DNA from: Gammaproteobacteria bacterium
Lineage (GTDB): Bacteria > Pseudomonadota > Gammaproteobacteria > Methylococcales > Methylomonadaceae
Length of the DNA stretch: 64,000 nucleotides
Reading direction: 5' to 3'
Assembly: GCA_024277935.1 (NCBI GenBank)
Contig: JAJRUF010000008.1
Span: 1-64,000, forward strand
The notes under the pieces are model-generated. The model did not search any database. It worked only from the letters and a program-made list of their open reading frames with translations, and was not told the origin of the DNA. The position numbers and the translations under genes are program-made. Of this stretch, positions 27,656 to 37,433 are shown one piece after another (the first letter of the stretch is position 1; each line of letters begins with the position of its first letter).

Positions 27656-28855
27656 TTATAAACTGCTAGAAACTGAACAGAAATAAGTTTTTAAATATTC
27701 TGTTTCTGGTATCGCTGGATGAATTGGATGGTCAGGGCCTTGGCTTCCCGTCGCAAAAAAGCTTAAATGGCGGTCTATATGTCGTGCTGAAGAGCGTAAA
27801 ATTTCATGTAAATTAGCTTTGCTTAAGTGGTGAGAGCAAGAGGCTGAAACTAAAATCCCCTCTTTACTTAATACTTGAAGCGCTAAATGGTTTAACCGGC
27901 GGTATGCTTCATAACCCACTTTAAAATCTTTTTTGCGTTTAATTAATGCCGGTGGGTCTAAAACAATAATGTCATAATGTTCTCTATTTTCGCGGGCTTG
28001 TTTTAAAAATTCGAACACATCACTACGTACAAAACTCATTTTATCTTGGACATTATTGAGTTTAGCACTGCTTTGGGCTAAGGATAATGCTGACTCAGAA
28101 CTGTCAACACAAGTGACTTCTGCTGCACCTCCCAATGCGGCAGGAATTCCCCATGCGCCAGAATAAGAAAATAAATCTAATACGTGCTGGTTTTTAGCAA
28201 GTTTTGCTAGTCTCGCTCTGCTATCTCTATGGTCGTAAAACCAGCCCGTTTTTTGGCCATCAATAGCATTTAATTGAAACTGAGCATTATTTTCTTCAAT
28301 AATAATTGATTCAGGCAAGGAGCCATAAATAACTTCAGATTGTTGTGACAGGTTTTCTAATTGTCTTTGGCTATTGTCATTTTTTAAAATAATAGCTTCT
28401 GGAGAGAGTAACTCAACTAATGAAGTGATTAGGAATTCTTTTTGTTTTTCAATACCTGCTGTTGTAATTTGTACGGATAGTACCGAACCGAAGCGGTCGA
28501 TAACAAGGCCTGGTAGCCCGTCACTTTCACCAAAAATTAAGCGATAAAAGGGTTTGCCTGGAAATAATCGGTCTCTAAAATTTAGTGCGGTGCTTATTCT
28601 ATCTTTAAAGAAGGTTGTACCCATTTTTTGACTAGGTTTTCTAGCAATAAGCCTAGCGCTGACTAAAGTATTTGGGTTAATGTAAGCACTACCTAATGAC
28701 TTTCCACTGCTATCTTTTACAAGCACCATATCACCGGTAGAAAAACTATCTAAAGGTGTTTTTTTTGTATCAACTTCATTACTAAATACCCAAAGATGCC
28801 CTTTGCGTAAGCGTTTGTCTTCATTTTTTTTTAAATAGAGTTCTGGATGTGCCAT
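27656..28855 (-). CDS. rlmI: RlmI-like 23S rRNA methyltransferase
   Basis: The 399 residues match the RlmI/YccW family (E. coli 396), which methylates C1962 of 23S rRNA. An N-terminal PUA domain (LRKGHLWVFSNEV) is followed by a central domain (FGESDGLPGLVIDRF) and a Rossmann-type SAM domain with VLDLFSYSGAWGIPAALGGA. The catalytic region is IVLDPPALIKRKKDF, and SASCSHHLSK follows. It is preceded by the DUF3426 gene with a 28-bp gap and followed by the 56-residue gene after 7 bp. Confidence 0.92.
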   Translation of the reverse strand: MAHPELYLKKNEDKRLRKGHLWVFSNEVDTKKTPLDSFSTGDMVLVKDSSGKSLGSAYINPNTLVSARLIARKPSQKMGTTFFKDRISTALNFRDRLFPGKPFYRLIFGESDGLPGLVIDRFGSVLSVQITTAGIEKQKEFLITSLVELLSPEAIILKNDNSQRQLENLSQQSEVIYGSLPESIIIEENNAQFQLNAIDGQKTGWFYDHRDSRARLAKLAKNQHVLDLFSYSGAWGIPAALGGAAEVTCVDSSESALSLAQSSAKLNNVQDKMSFVRSDVFEFLKQARENREHYDIIVLDPPALIKRKKDFKVGYEAYRRLNHLALQVLSKEGILVSASCSHHLSKANLHEILRSSARHIDRHLSFFATGSQGPDHPIHPAIPETEYLKTYFCSVSSSL

Positions 28856-28883
28856 TAGGGCTAAAAACCTTGTTTGGTTGAAT

Positions 28884-29525
28884 TTATATTAACTCAAAGC
28901 GATAACCACCAATCTTACTCGATGGCTTTGCAATAAAAAGAGTTATTTTATCAGCAATATCCGGTTCAAGTTGCTTATCTGGATGTTTTGAATAATCTGT
29001 TGGATAAAAAGTTCTTTGGGCAAAAGAATGTCCATTAAAGTCGAGCAATGTTAACTTAATTGCAGGTTGTTTTTGTGCAAAAAGGGATTGGTTAATAAAA
29101 ATTGTTTTAAATAAATAGTGATTGTTTTGAGGTTCAAAAGAGCTCTTTAAAATACTAATTTCATCAAGGTTTTGATAATCTGCTAATTGACAGTTTGTTA
29201 ATTGACTACAGAGTTGCTGTAACCAAGGTCTTAGGGTGGTATTTTGAGTGAGATTGTAACCTTCAAAAAAATAGATTTGAAAGCTAAAAAGAACTAATAA
29301 TAAGCTAGTTCCAAGCCCCCAGTATTTGAATTGTTGCTTCGGTTTAAAAGAATGATTAAGGAAGCTATCTATTTCAATATCATCGGGAATTGTGCCTTCA
29401 CTTAATAGCTCTAAAGCATCAAATATAGCTGAACATTTTTTACACTTTATCATGCCATGTGTTGAGCGAAGTTTTTCTACTGTAATAGAATAAGCTTGCT
29501 TACATTCAGTGCATAGTGTGTACAT
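28884..29525 (-). CDS. zinc-ribbon and DUF3426 membrane protein
   Basis: An N-terminal MJ0042-type zinc ribbon (CTECKQAY and CKKCSAIF) is followed by a linker, one transmembrane helix (GLGTSLLLVLFSFQIYFF, about residues 68-88) and a DUF3426 periplasmic domain. The frame could begin 11 codons earlier, but that would overlap prmA; ATG at 29525 starts right at the ribbon (213 residues). The gene next to prmA is a usual gammaproteobacterial arrangement. Function is unknown. Confidence 0.88.
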   Translation of the reverse strand: MYTLCTECKQAYSITVEKLRSTHGMIKCKKCSAIFDALELLSEGTIPDDIEIDSFLNHSFKPKQQFKYWGLGTSLLLVLFSFQIYFFEGYNLTQNTTLRPWLQQLCSQLTNCQLADYQNLDEISILKSSFEPQNNHYLFKTIFINQSLFAQKQPAIKLTLLDFNGHSFAQRTFYPTDYSKHPDKQLEPDIADKITLFIAKPSSKIGGYRFELI

Positions 29526-29530
29526 GATTG

Positions 29531-30412
29531 CTATTGCTTTATACCATCGAGTCGGCACCAGTCATCTTGTATGATGGGTGGCTCAATTTGTATTTTGTGT
29601 TGTTGGTAAGCAGTTATTACTTGTTCGGCCTGTTCTTTTAATATGCCCGATAAAACCAAATATCCAGAAGGTTTTACCAGAGAGGTGATAGATTCTGATA
29701 ACTCACAAAGCGGCTGGGCTAAAATATTGGCAACCACAATATCAGCTTGAAATGCTTTAAACTCTTCAGGTAAATAGCATTTAATTTTAGCTAATACATT
29801 ATTTTTTTCTGCATTGGCTAGGGTTGCTGTTATTGCTTGAGGGTCTATATCAATCGCATGAGCTTCTTTTGCCCCTAAAAGAAGGGCGGCTACAGCAAGA
29901 ATCCCGGAGCCACAACCATAATCAATAACAACTTTATCGTTAAGGTCGTGATTGGCTAACCATTCTAAACAAAGAGCTGTCGTGGCATGAGTCCCCGTAC
30001 CAAATGCTAACCCTGGGTCTAAAGTCATGCAAGTGGTCTTTGCTTCAGTGATTTCCTGACCTGTTGGACAGACCCAGAGTGAATCACCAAATTTCATGGG
30101 CTGATAATGTTCCATCCAGGTTCTTTCCCAAGTTTGATCTTCAAGTATTTCATAAAACCAGTCCTGCAATAGTTGATCATTAAACCTTGAGAATAAAGCG
30201 ACTTTAACTAATTCAGGTTCACTATCTAGTTCAAACAGGGCAATAACTTTAGTAAGAGCCCAAATTTTTGTTTCGCCAGGTGCTGGTTCATAGACAGGTT
30301 GATCTTCAGCATCCATATAGGTAACGGACACTGCACCTATTTCGCTAAAAAAATCAGCAATGTCAGGTGCAGCTTGTTTGTTGCTAATAACAGAAATTTG
30401 ATGCCAGGACAT
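29531..30412 (-). CDS. prmA: ribosomal protein L11 methyltransferase
   Basis: PrmA trimethylates ribosomal protein L11. The 293 residues have an N-terminal substrate-binding region (WHQISVISNKQAAPDIADFF) and a SAM domain with GLAFGTGTHATTALCLEWL, VIDYGCGSGILAVAALLLGA, and VANILAQPL at the catalytic loop. It is followed closely by the DUF3426 gene and preceded by accC across a gap with a long inverted repeat. Confidence 0.95.
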   Translation of the reverse strand: MSWHQISVISNKQAAPDIADFFSEIGAVSVTYMDAEDQPVYEPAPGETKIWALTKVIALFELDSEPELVKVALFSRFNDQLLQDWFYEILEDQTWERTWMEHYQPMKFGDSLWVCPTGQEITEAKTTCMTLDPGLAFGTGTHATTALCLEWLANHDLNDKVVIDYGCGSGILAVAALLLGAKEAHAIDIDPQAITATLANAEKNNVLAKIKCYLPEEFKAFQADIVVANILAQPLCELSESITSLVKPSGYLVLSGILKEQAEQVITAYQQHKIQIEPPIIQDDWCRLDGIKQ

Positions 30413-30442
30413 AGGGGAGAAGCAGGTTAAAGGTTAAAAATG

Positions 30443-30498
30443 AAAGACGAAAGACGAGCCTTCCGAATTTGCTCTTGCTCTTTTTAGTCTTTCGTCTT
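30443..30498. repeat. inverted repeat between accC and prmA
   Basis: AAAGACGAAAGAC (30443-30455) and AGTCTTTCGTCTT (30486-30498) are inverted copies across a 30-bp spacer. In minus-strand transcripts this would form a hairpin after accC. The spacer carries a T-rich tract on the plus strand (CTCTTTTTAG). Terminator or attenuator function is possible but unproven. Confidence 0.5.
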
Positions 30499-30515
30499 GA
30501 GTCTTGTGCCTGCTC

Positions 30516-31859
30516 TTAAGAAATTCCTAATTTCTTTTCCAGGTAGTGAATGTTTTGTTCACCTGTCTGGAAAGCACTATCAGCCATTATATCTACTTGT
30601 AGTGGGATGTTGGTTTTTATGCCATCAATCACCATTTCTTGCAAAGCTGTTTGCATACGAGCAATTGAGCTTGCTCTGGTTTCACCATGAGCAATAAGTT
30701 TGCCTATCATTGAATCATAATAAGGCGGTACTTTATACCCATTGTAAATATGTGTTTCACAACGAATGCCTGGGCCGCCAGGCATATGAAACTGGTCAAT
30801 TTTACCAGGACAGGGCATAAAAGTTTTTGGGTCTTCCGCATTTAGACGACATTCTATGGCGTGACCGGTAAAGGTGATTTCGTCTTGAGTCTTGGATAAT
30901 GGTTCGCCAGCGGCTATACGTAGTTGCTCTTTTACAATATCAAACCCAGTAATCATTTCTGTAACGGGATGTTCAACTTGTACCCGAGTATTCATCTCAA
31001 TAAAGAAGAATTCACCTTTTTCGTATAAAAATTCAAAAGTCCCTGCACCTAAGTAACCAATATCTGTACAAGCTTTTGCACAAAGGTTTCCCATAGCACT
31101 ACGCTGTTCGCCAGTCAGACCAGGAGCAGGGGCTTCTTCCACTACTTTTTGGTGGCGACGTTGCATAGAGCAATCTCGTTCTCCAAGGTGAATGGCATTT
31201 CCATGACTGTCTGCCAATACTTGAAATTCAATATGGCGAGGGTCTTCTAAAAACTTCTCCATATATAAGGTGTCATTATTAAAGGCTGCTGCTGCTTCTG
31301 CTTTAGTTAATGCGATAGCATTGACCAATGCTGCTTCAGTATGCACTACTCGCATACCACGACCACCACCTCCGCCAGATGCTTTAACAATAATAGGGTA
31401 GCCTATTTCTTGAGCCATTTTCAGGTTGGCTTGGCTGTCATCAGTTAATGGCTCTCCATTACCTGGAACACAAGGAATTCCAGCCGCTAACATGGCTTTT
31501 TTAGCAGAAATTTTATCTCCCATCATGCGAATGGTTTCAGCTTTGGGACCAATAAAAGTAAAGCCGCTTAAACTGACTTTTTCAGAAAAATCAGCATTTT
31601 CTGATAAAAAACCATAACCTGGATGAATGGCTTCGGCATCAGTCACTTCAGCAGCACTAATAATGGCTGGAATATTTAAGTAGCTATCAAGAGAGGAGGC
31701 CGGGCCAATACAGACAGCTTCATCTGCAAGGCGGACGTGTTTTAAATCACGGTCCGCATCAGAATGAACCGCAACAGTTTTTATACCTAATTCTTTACAA
31801 GCGCGAAGGATGCGTAAGGCAATTTCTCCACGGTTGGCAATTACAATTTTATCGAACAT
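30516..31859 (-). CDS. accC: acetyl-CoA carboxylase biotin carboxylase subunit
   Basis: AccC carboxylates biotin on AccB using ATP and bicarbonate, the first step of fatty-acid synthesis. The 447-residue protein shows [19 protein letters not shown] at the N-terminus, the glycine-rich ATP loop [13 protein letters not shown], the ATP-grasp residues EFQVLAD, and [19 protein letters not shown]. Length and order match the family. It is 18 bp after accB. Confidence 0.97.
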   Translation of the reverse strand: MFDKIVIANRGEIALRILRACKELGIKTVAVHSDADRDLKHVRLADEAVCIGPASSLDSYLNIPAIISAAEVTDAEAIHPGYGFLSENADFSEKVSLSGFTFIGPKAETIRMMGDKISAKKAMLAAGIPCVPGNGEPLTDDSQANLKMAQEIGYPIIVKASGGGGGRGMRVVHTEAALVNAIALTKAEAAAAFNNDTLYMEKFLEDPRHIEFQVLADSHGNAIHLGERDCSMQRRHQKVVEEAPAPGLTGEQRSAMGNLCAKACTDIGYLGAGTFEFLYEKGEFFFIEMNTRVQVEHPVTEMITGFDIVKEQLRIAAGEPLSKTQDEITFTGHAIECRLNAEDPKTFMPCPGKIDQFHMPGGPGIRCETHIYNGYKVPPYYDSMIGKLIAHGETRASSIARMQTALQEMVIDGIKTNIPLQVDIMADSAFQTGEQNIHYLEKKLGIS

Positions 31860-31877
31860 GTGTTTACCTAAGCTGGA

Positions 31878-32330
31878 TTATTCTATGATAAATAGAGGTT
31901 GGTCATACTCAACGGGTTGAGCATTTTCTACCAAAATTTGCTTAATAACACCGCTCTTATCTGCTTCAATTTGGTTAAGGATTTTCATTGCTTCAATAAT
32001 ACAAAGTGTTTCACCTTCAGTGACAGATTGACCCACTTTTACAAAGGGTGAACCGGCAGTAGGTGATGCTGCGCTATAAAAAGTTCCTACCATAGGGGAT
32101 TTAACAATATGACCGCTTGGTTGCTCGTCGGCTGTCTCTGTAGCTGGTGTTATAACAGGTGTAGCGACAGGAACTGCTGCCGCAACTGGAGCAGAAAGGG
32201 CTACAGGGGCTGGGACGCTAGCAGAGTAGCGGCTAATGCGTACTGATTCCTCACCTTCACTGATTTCGATTTCGGCAATATCTGATTCTTCAATAATCTC
32301 GATTAATTTTTTTATTTTTCTAATATCCAT
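31878..32330 (-). CDS. accB: biotin carboxyl carrier protein
   Basis: The 150-residue AccB has an N-terminal oligomerisation part ([20 protein letters not shown]), an Ala/Pro/Val-rich flexible linker, and a C-terminal biotinyl domain with the site [12 protein letters not shown]. The Lys in EAMK is the biotinylated residue. It sits 2 bp after aroQ and just before accC. The aroQ-accB-accC order is common in gammaproteobacteria. Confidence 0.97.
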   Translation of the reverse strand: MDIRKIKKLIEIIEESDIAEIEISEGEESVRISRYSASVPAPVALSAPVAAAVPVATPVITPATETADEQPSGHIVKSPMVGTFYSAASPTAGSPFVKVGQSVTEGETLCIIEAMKILNQIEADKSGVIKQILVENAQPVEYDQPLFIIE

Positions 32331-32332
32331 CG

Positions 32333-32779
32333 TTATTTTCTCTCTTCTAATATCTGGTGAGCGGCCTGTAATGCCAGTTCATATCCATGCGATCCTAATC
32401 CACAAATAACCCCTACGGCTATATCGGAAAAGTAGGAGTGAGCCCTAAAAGGCTCACGCGCATGAACATTTGATAAATGTAATTCTATAAAAGGTATTTT
32501 GCTTGCAAGTAATGCGTCACGAATAGCAATACTGGTGTGTGTAAAAGCTGCTGGATTAATAATAATAAAGTCAACTTGCTGCTGAAATGCATGGTGAATC
32601 ATTTCAACAATTTCATGTTCTGCATTCGATTGTTGGAAATTAAGCTTATGACCTAAACCGGCAGATTTTGATATAACAGATTTCTCAATATCTTTAAGGG
32701 TTTTATTACCATAGTGTCCGGGTTCGCGAACGCCAAGTAAATTTAGGTTCGGGCCATTAAGAATGGTAATCGTTGCCAT
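32333..32779 (-). CDS. aroQ: type II 3-dehydroquinate dehydratase
   Basis: AroQ makes 3-dehydroshikimate in the shikimate pathway. The 148-residue protein has [18 protein letters not shown] at the N-terminus with the catalytic Tyr, [31 protein letters not shown] and the C-terminal [13 protein letters not shown]. All match type II enzymes. A 139-bp gap separates it from the upstream tlpA, so its own promoter may lie there. Confidence 0.96.
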   Translation of the reverse strand: MATITILNGPNLNLLGVREPGHYGNKTLKDIEKSVISKSAGLGHKLNFQQSNAEHEIVEMIHHAFQQQVDFIIINPAAFTHTSIAIRDALLASKIPFIELHLSNVHAREPFRAHSYFSDIAVGVICGLGSHGYELALQAAHQILEERK

Positions 32780-32918
32780 TAGCTATCGTGTCAAAAAGTG
32801 TTTAATTAGGTAATTTTGCCTAATTTGTTTGGTTTTGTCCAGATATATGTTTTTTATCATCAGATCGCGACAAAACAAGCTGTTTTTATGTGATGTTGTC
32901 GGCGTTTTATAACTTAAA

Positions 32919-33437
32919 TTAAAGTAATGGGGTGATGATTTTAATGATTTTCTGTGAACTAAGCTCACCTGGATGGCGGTGAATAATTTGCCCTTGTTGA
33001 TTAATAATAAGGCTAAAGGGAACGGCGTTAACAATATTGCCTAGTTGTTGAGACAATGCAATAGCCTTATCTTCGCCAATAAGCATGGGATAATTAACCG
33101 GATTGCTTTGTAAATATGTCTCAACAGCTTGTTTGTCATCAACAGCAATGCCGATAAACTGTACGTTTTTATCTTTAAATTTATCTTGTAATTTAATAAA
33201 TTCAGGAATTTCTTTGAGGCAAGGAGGGCACCAGGTTGCCCAAAAATTAATAATAAGTATTTTGCCTTGCCATTCTGTAAGGTCTCTTGGCTTTCCGCTA
33301 ACATCAGGCAAATTAATTTTAACGACTGGCGCTATAATATTTTCTTGTACTGTGTTATTAGTTGAGGTTTGTATAAATATTCCAGCAATTAAAGCCAGTG
33401 AACTGACAAAGAAAATTAGAATTGTATTTTGTTGCAT
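32919..33437 (-). CDS. TlpA-like thiol:disulfide protein, partner of DsbD
   Basis: The 172-residue protein has a membrane anchor or signal (residues 1-22, ILIFFVSSLALIAGIF) and a thioredoxin-fold domain with a WCPPC active site in FWATWCPPCLKEIP. It begins 5 bp after the dsbD stop. DsbD passes electrons from the cytoplasm to periplasmic thiol proteins, so this protein is a likely recipient. The exact substrate is not known; cytochrome c maturation or disulfide repair are candidates. Confidence 0.88.
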   Translation of the reverse strand: MQQNTILIFFVSSLALIAGIFIQTSTNNTVQENIIAPVVKINLPDVSGKPRDLTEWQGKILIINFWATWCPPCLKEIPEFIKLQDKFKDKNVQFIGIAVDDKQAVETYLQSNPVNYPMLIGEDKAIALSQQLGNIVNAVPFSLIINQQGQIIHRHPGELSSQKIIKIITPLL

Positions 33438-33442
33438 ATTTT

Positions 33443-35665
33443 TTAAAGATTATCAATATTAGCTAAAAAAACATTGGTTTTCTGGTAACCAATAACGCGG
33501 GATGCTTTTCTTTCCTTTTTATCTGGACCAAAAAATAGAATAGCAGGAGGACCAATTAAATTAAAATACTTCAATAAAGCCTGATCGTCTGAATTATTTT
33601 TGGTGACATCTGCCTGAATTAAAATAAAATCAGCCAGCTTGTTTTTGACTTTTTCATCAGTAAAAGTGTACGCCTCCATTTCTTTACAAGAAATACACCA
33701 GTCAGCATAGAAGTCCAGCATTACCCACTGATTATTGCTCTTGGCTTGTTCAAGTTCGTGCTCAAGGTCATTAAGGGAAACAATTCTTTTAAAGTTTAAC
33801 CCATGTTCTTTGTCAGCAACTTGTCCGCCAGTAAAGCCTCGTAAAGGCTGTAAAGGGTTATTGTTACCCATACTTAAGCCAATAATAAGTAAGGTGCCAT
33901 AAAGTAACATTATGACCCCTAGCCCTTTCCATAATTTATGCCACCCTGAAGCAATCTCAGGTATAGGGTCTAGTGCGCGTAGGTAAACTGCTGGAATAAT
34001 AAGTAAGCAAGCAGAAAGTAGCATGATAATGGGGGCAGGTAGTATTCTATCAAGCATCCAGACAGAAACTGCCAGCATAATAACGCCAAAAACAGCTTTG
34101 GTTGAATTTAACCAATGGCCTGCTTTAGGTAATAAAGAACCGGCTGAAGCACCTAACAATAAGAGAGGAAAACCCATGGCAAAGCCCATAACAAAAAGGG
34201 CGGAACCACCTAAAATAACATCGCCTGTTTGACCTATATAAATTAAAGCGCCAGCTAAAGGTGCGGCTACACAAGGCCCAACAATAAGCGAAGATAACAC
34301 GCCCATAATAGCAGCTCCCAGGTAGGAGCCGTCACGATGTTTATCGCTGGAATTATGTAGTTTTGCTTGAAAAGACTTAGGCAGTTCTAAATTGTAAAAA
34401 CCAAACATGGACAAGGATAGCAGAACAAAAATCCCACTAAACACTGCAATAATCCAGGGTTCTTGAAAAATAGTTTGCAGATTACTGCCAAATAAAGCCG
34501 CTAGGATACCAAAGACTGTATAGGTTAATGCTGAGGCTACAACATAACTAAGAGAAAGTAAAAAAGCTTTACGGGTTGTGATTGAATTACCTTGCCCCAC
34601 AATAATGCCAGATAAAATAGGAATCATTGGAAAAATACAAGGTGTAAATGCAAGTAATAAGCCAAAACCAAAAAAGCTAAGCAGAGTGAGTGCAAATGAA
34701 TCATTTTGTAGTGATTGGGTGATTTGGTCTTGCTCTGATAATTTAGGGGGGGGAGGAGGTGTTGGTATTTTGGGCGATAACAGCGTTGTTTCAGGAAGTA
34801 GTAATTCACTGTTGCTACTCATTGGTGGGTAGCAAACACCACGTTCAGCGCAGCCTTGATATTTAGCTGTTAATATAATGGTTTGGGCGGCTGATGACGA
34901 ACGGATAAGAGGGATGTCAAAACTAAGCTGGTTATGAAAAATCTGTACCTGGCCAAAATCCTGATCATGATACGGCTCACCCTGAGGAATAGTTATTTTG
35001 CCTAATTGAGTTGCAGTATTATTGTTTAAACTAAAATGTATCTTATCTCTGTATAAGTAGTAACCATCTGCAATAGACCAATTGGCACGTAGAGTATTTG
35101 CATCTTTTACGGTAAGGAAAAACTGGAAAGCCTGTTCGGCGGGCAATAATTTATCTTCAAATAGGTTTAGTTTTAAACCTTTAAAGCCATTAACCAGTTG
35201 TTTTATCGGGTTTGCTAATATTTTATTTGATGCTTGAGGTAAATCAATCGTTAAAATTTTCTTTTGTGGCGGATAGCAAATACCTATATCTGCACAACCT
35301 TGATATTTAACTAAAACTTTGAAAGAGGATAAAGATTTTTGATTAATAACAGGAATAATTATCTTTAAATGATTGCGATAAGTTACCACATCGCCAAAAA
35401 ACTCATCATGCTTTGTGTGGCCGACGGGCATATCAGGAACACCTAGTGCAATATCTGTAGACTCAGGTGTTACACTGGTTTTATTGCGGTATAAATAATA
35501 ACCATTAGCAATTTCCCAAGAGACTTCAATCGTATTAGCAGAAACCGCTTTAGCAGAAAGCGCAAACGCTTGATCAACAGCAAGTATATCTTCAGTGCCT
35601 AATGCTTGAACTAATTGAGAGGCAAGGCTAAAAAAAACCAGAAAAACTATTTTGTAGAAATGCAT
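33443..35665 (-). CDS. dsbD: thiol:disulfide interchange protein DsbD with two alpha domains
   Basis: The protein is clearly longer (about 740 residues) than E. coli DsbD (565). After the signal peptide there are two consecutive DsbD-alpha domains. The first carries CADIGICYPP and the second CAERGVCYPP, each preceded by a GYYLYR block, so both active cysteine pairs are kept. The membrane part (LAFTPCIFPMIPILSG, LIVGPCVAAPLAGAL) and the C-terminal thioredoxin domain with WCISCKEME follow. A start at 35677 is possible, but ATG at 35665 (MHFYKIV) is better placed after GGATAAA; either overlaps cutA. It feeds the adjacent TlpA-like gene. Confidence 0.93.
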   Translation of the reverse strand: MHFYKIVFLVFFSLASQLVQALGTEDILAVDQAFALSAKAVSANTIEVSWEIANGYYLYRNKTSVTPESTDIALGVPDMPVGHTKHDEFFGDVVTYRNHLKIIIPVINQKSLSSFKVLVKYQGCADIGICYPPQKKILTIDLPQASNKILANPIKQLVNGFKGLKLNLFEDKLLPAEQAFQFFLTVKDANTLRANWSIADGYYLYRDKIHFSLNNNTATQLGKITIPQGEPYHDQDFGQVQIFHNQLSFDIPLIRSSSAAQTIILTAKYQGCAERGVCYPPMSSNSELLLPETTLLSPKIPTPPPPPKLSEQDQITQSLQNDSFALTLLSFFGFGLLLAFTPCIFPMIPILSGIIVGQGNSITTRKAFLLSLSYVVASALTYTVFGILAALFGSNLQTIFQEPWIIAVFSGIFVLLSLSMFGFYNLELPKSFQAKLHNSSDKHRDGSYLGAAIMGVLSSLIVGPCVAAPLAGALIYIGQTGDVILGGSALFVMGFAMGFPLLLLGASAGSLLPKAGHWLNSTKAVFGVIMLAVSVWMLDRILPAPIIMLLSACLLIIPAVYLRALDPIPEIASGWHKLWKGLGVIMLLYGTLLIIGLSMGNNNPLQPLRGFTGGQVADKEHGLNFKRIVSLNDLEHELEQAKSNNQWVMLDFYADWCISCKEMEAYTFTDEKVKNKLADFILIQADVTKNNSDDQALLKYFNLIGPPAILFFGPDKKERKASRVIGYQKTNVFLANIDNL

Positions 35666-35964
35666 TGTTTTATCCATTGCAAATATTCAGGAAGACCGCG
35701 ATCAATAGGGACAGCAATTATTTCAGGAAGTTCATAAGGGTGTAAGGATTTGATTTTACCTTCTATCGCTAGGTACTTGTCAATATGCGACTTAATCACA
35801 AGCATGTGCTCTGCTGATTTTTCAATTTCTCCCTGCCATTCATAGATAGAAGTAACGCCAGCAATAATATTAATGCAAGCCGCTAATTTTTGGCTGATTA
35901 AAGCAGTTGCAATATCTTCAGCTGTTTTTTGATCAGGGCAGGTACAAAGAATTATTTGATACAT
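35647..35964 (-). CDS. cutA: divalent-cation tolerance protein CutA
   Basis: The 105-residue protein matches CutA1: ILCTCPDQKTAEDIATALI at the N-terminus, AACINIIAGVTSIYEWQGEIE in the core, and HPYELPEIIAVPI near the end. CutA forms trimers; its link to copper tolerance is historical and its role is unclear. The end overlaps the dsbD start by 19 bp or more. cutA-dsbD is a frequent gammaproteobacterial pair. Confidence 0.95.
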   Translation of the reverse strand: MYQIILCTCPDQKTAEDIATALISQKLAACINIIAGVTSIYEWQGEIEKSAEHMLVIKSHIDKYLAIEGKIKSLHPYELPEIIAVPIDRGLPEYLQWIKQCISTK

Positions 35965-36063
35965 TGGGTTCGGTCACTTAGAAATAAACTGTATATTATC
36001 CTAGAAAATATACTTATATGCCTTTACTATAACTATATAAATATGGATTAAGAGGAAGTTTGA

Positions 36064-36507
36064 ATGAGAGTAATGCAAATAGTGTTTTTATTTTTTCTAA
36101 TAGTGCCCTTTGTAGAAATATACTTACTATTACAAATAGGCGGTATTGTTGGTATTTTACCGACTGTTTTTTTAGTGGTTTTTACCGCAGTATTAGGTGC
36201 CTGGTTGTTAAGGCAGCAAGGTTTTGCAACATGGCAACGCTTTCAGGTTAGCCTTGCAAAGGGAGCTATTCCTGCCTATGAAATGATTGAGGGACCTATT
36301 TTGTTAGTGGGAGGTGCTTTATTGCTCACACCTGGTTTTTTTACCGATGCGATAGGCTTTGCATGTTTGATCCCGTTTACCCGTAGAAAACTTGCTAAAT
36401 ATATAATAGAAAACCAGTTAATTAAGGCTCAAACAGGCTCACCGTTTGGAAATACTCAAGCGAAAAATGACAATGTGATTGAAGGTGAGTTTAAAAAAGA
36501 GGAATAG
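36064..36507 (+). CDS. fxsA: FxsA family membrane protein
   Basis: The 147-residue cytoplasmic-membrane protein has the FxsA pattern: IVPFVEIYLLLQIGGIVG, VFTAVLGAWLLRQQGFATWQR, and ILLVGGALLLTPGFFTDAIGF. FxsA was named in E. coli for suppression of F-plasmid exclusion of T7. The RBS AAGAGGAAG precedes the ATG. In many relatives fxsA is followed by groES-groEL; here the restriction island comes instead. Confidence 0.92.
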   Translation: MRVMQIVFLFFLIVPFVEIYLLLQIGGIVGILPTVFLVVFTAVLGAWLLRQQGFATWQRFQVSLAKGAIPAYEMIEGPILLVGGALLLTPGFFTDAIGFACLIPFTRRKLAKYIIENQLIKAQTGSPFGNTQAKNDNVIEGEFKKEE

Positions 36508-36707
36508 GTGTCAGGTTTCAATAAGAGATAGCAGTAAATTTTAAACTCTGAAAAAAGATGAAACCTGAGACGCCCTTAAAACAACAAACCAATAGGAGAG
36601 TGTTGTATCCTAATAAATAGCTTTACCCTGTATTTTCCCTCCTTTCACCTAGAAAGGTTTGGGGGAGTTTCTATATATCAACAATGGTATAAAATGGCAA
36701 GTTAGCA
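36508..36707. repeat. gap with inverted repeat before the R-M island
   Basis: GTCAGGTTTCA (36510-36520) and TGAAACCTGAGAC (about 36559-36571) form imperfect inverted arms. No gene was found. The left boundary of the degraded restriction island lies somewhere between here and about 36760, where homology to HsdM begins. Confidence 0.4.
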
Positions 36708-37433
36708 ATGGCGTTACCGCCTTCTGCGAAGGTGAAAAGCGGAAAACTAATCTGTTGTAGACCACCTTATTCAGTAAAATGGATTGGCAGCGATGATCCA
36801 ACCCTGATTAATGATGAACGCTTTGCACCCGCAGGTGTATTAGCGCCTAAATCCAAAGCCGATTTTGCTTTTGTGCTGCATGCTTTAAGCTACCTTTCAA
36901 GCAAAGGCCGCGCTGCCATTGTTTGCTTTCCCGGTATTTTTTATCGGGGTGGAGCGGAAAAGAAAATCCGCCAATACCTAATTGATAAAAATTACATCGA
37001 AACCGTTATTTCGCTTGCGCCTAACCTGTTTTTCGGCACCAGCATCGCCGTCAACATACTGGTACTGTCCAAACACAAAACCGACACCACCACCCAGTTT
37101 ATAGATGCCAGTGGTGAGGACTACTTCAAAAAAGCGACTAATACCAATATCCTCACCGACCAGCACATCGAACAGATCATGCAGGTGTTCGATAGCAAAG
37201 CCAATGTTGAACACTTTGCCCAATCGGTGGATAACGACAAAATAGCTGATAACGATTACAACCTGTCAGTTAGCAGCTATGTCGAAGCCAAAGATACCAG
37301 AGAAGTAATTGATATTACCAAGCTCAATGCCGAGCTAAAAACCACCGTGGCAAAAATTGACCGGCTGCGAGCTGATATTGATAGCATTGTGGCGGAGATC
37401 GAGGGCACGCAGATAGCGGGAGCAAAAGGATGA
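36708..37433 (+). pseudogene. hsdM: type I methyltransferase hsdM, 5'-truncated
   Basis: Only the C-terminal part of HsdM is present. From about residue 19 the protein reads [20 protein letters not shown] and continues through [37 protein letters not shown] and [18 protein letters not shown], all family blocks. The catalytic NPPY has become RPPY at the junction, and the SAM-binding half that would precede it is absent (family length is about 500 residues; 241 remain). The first 18 residues look unrelated. The methylase is therefore almost surely dead. It overlaps the next gene by 4 bp. Confidence 0.85.

Noticed and set aside
32783-33034. 83-codon frame between aroQ and the TlpA-like gene
   Set aside because: It overlaps the end of the TlpA-like gene in a different phase and has no ribosome-binding site or recognisable motif.
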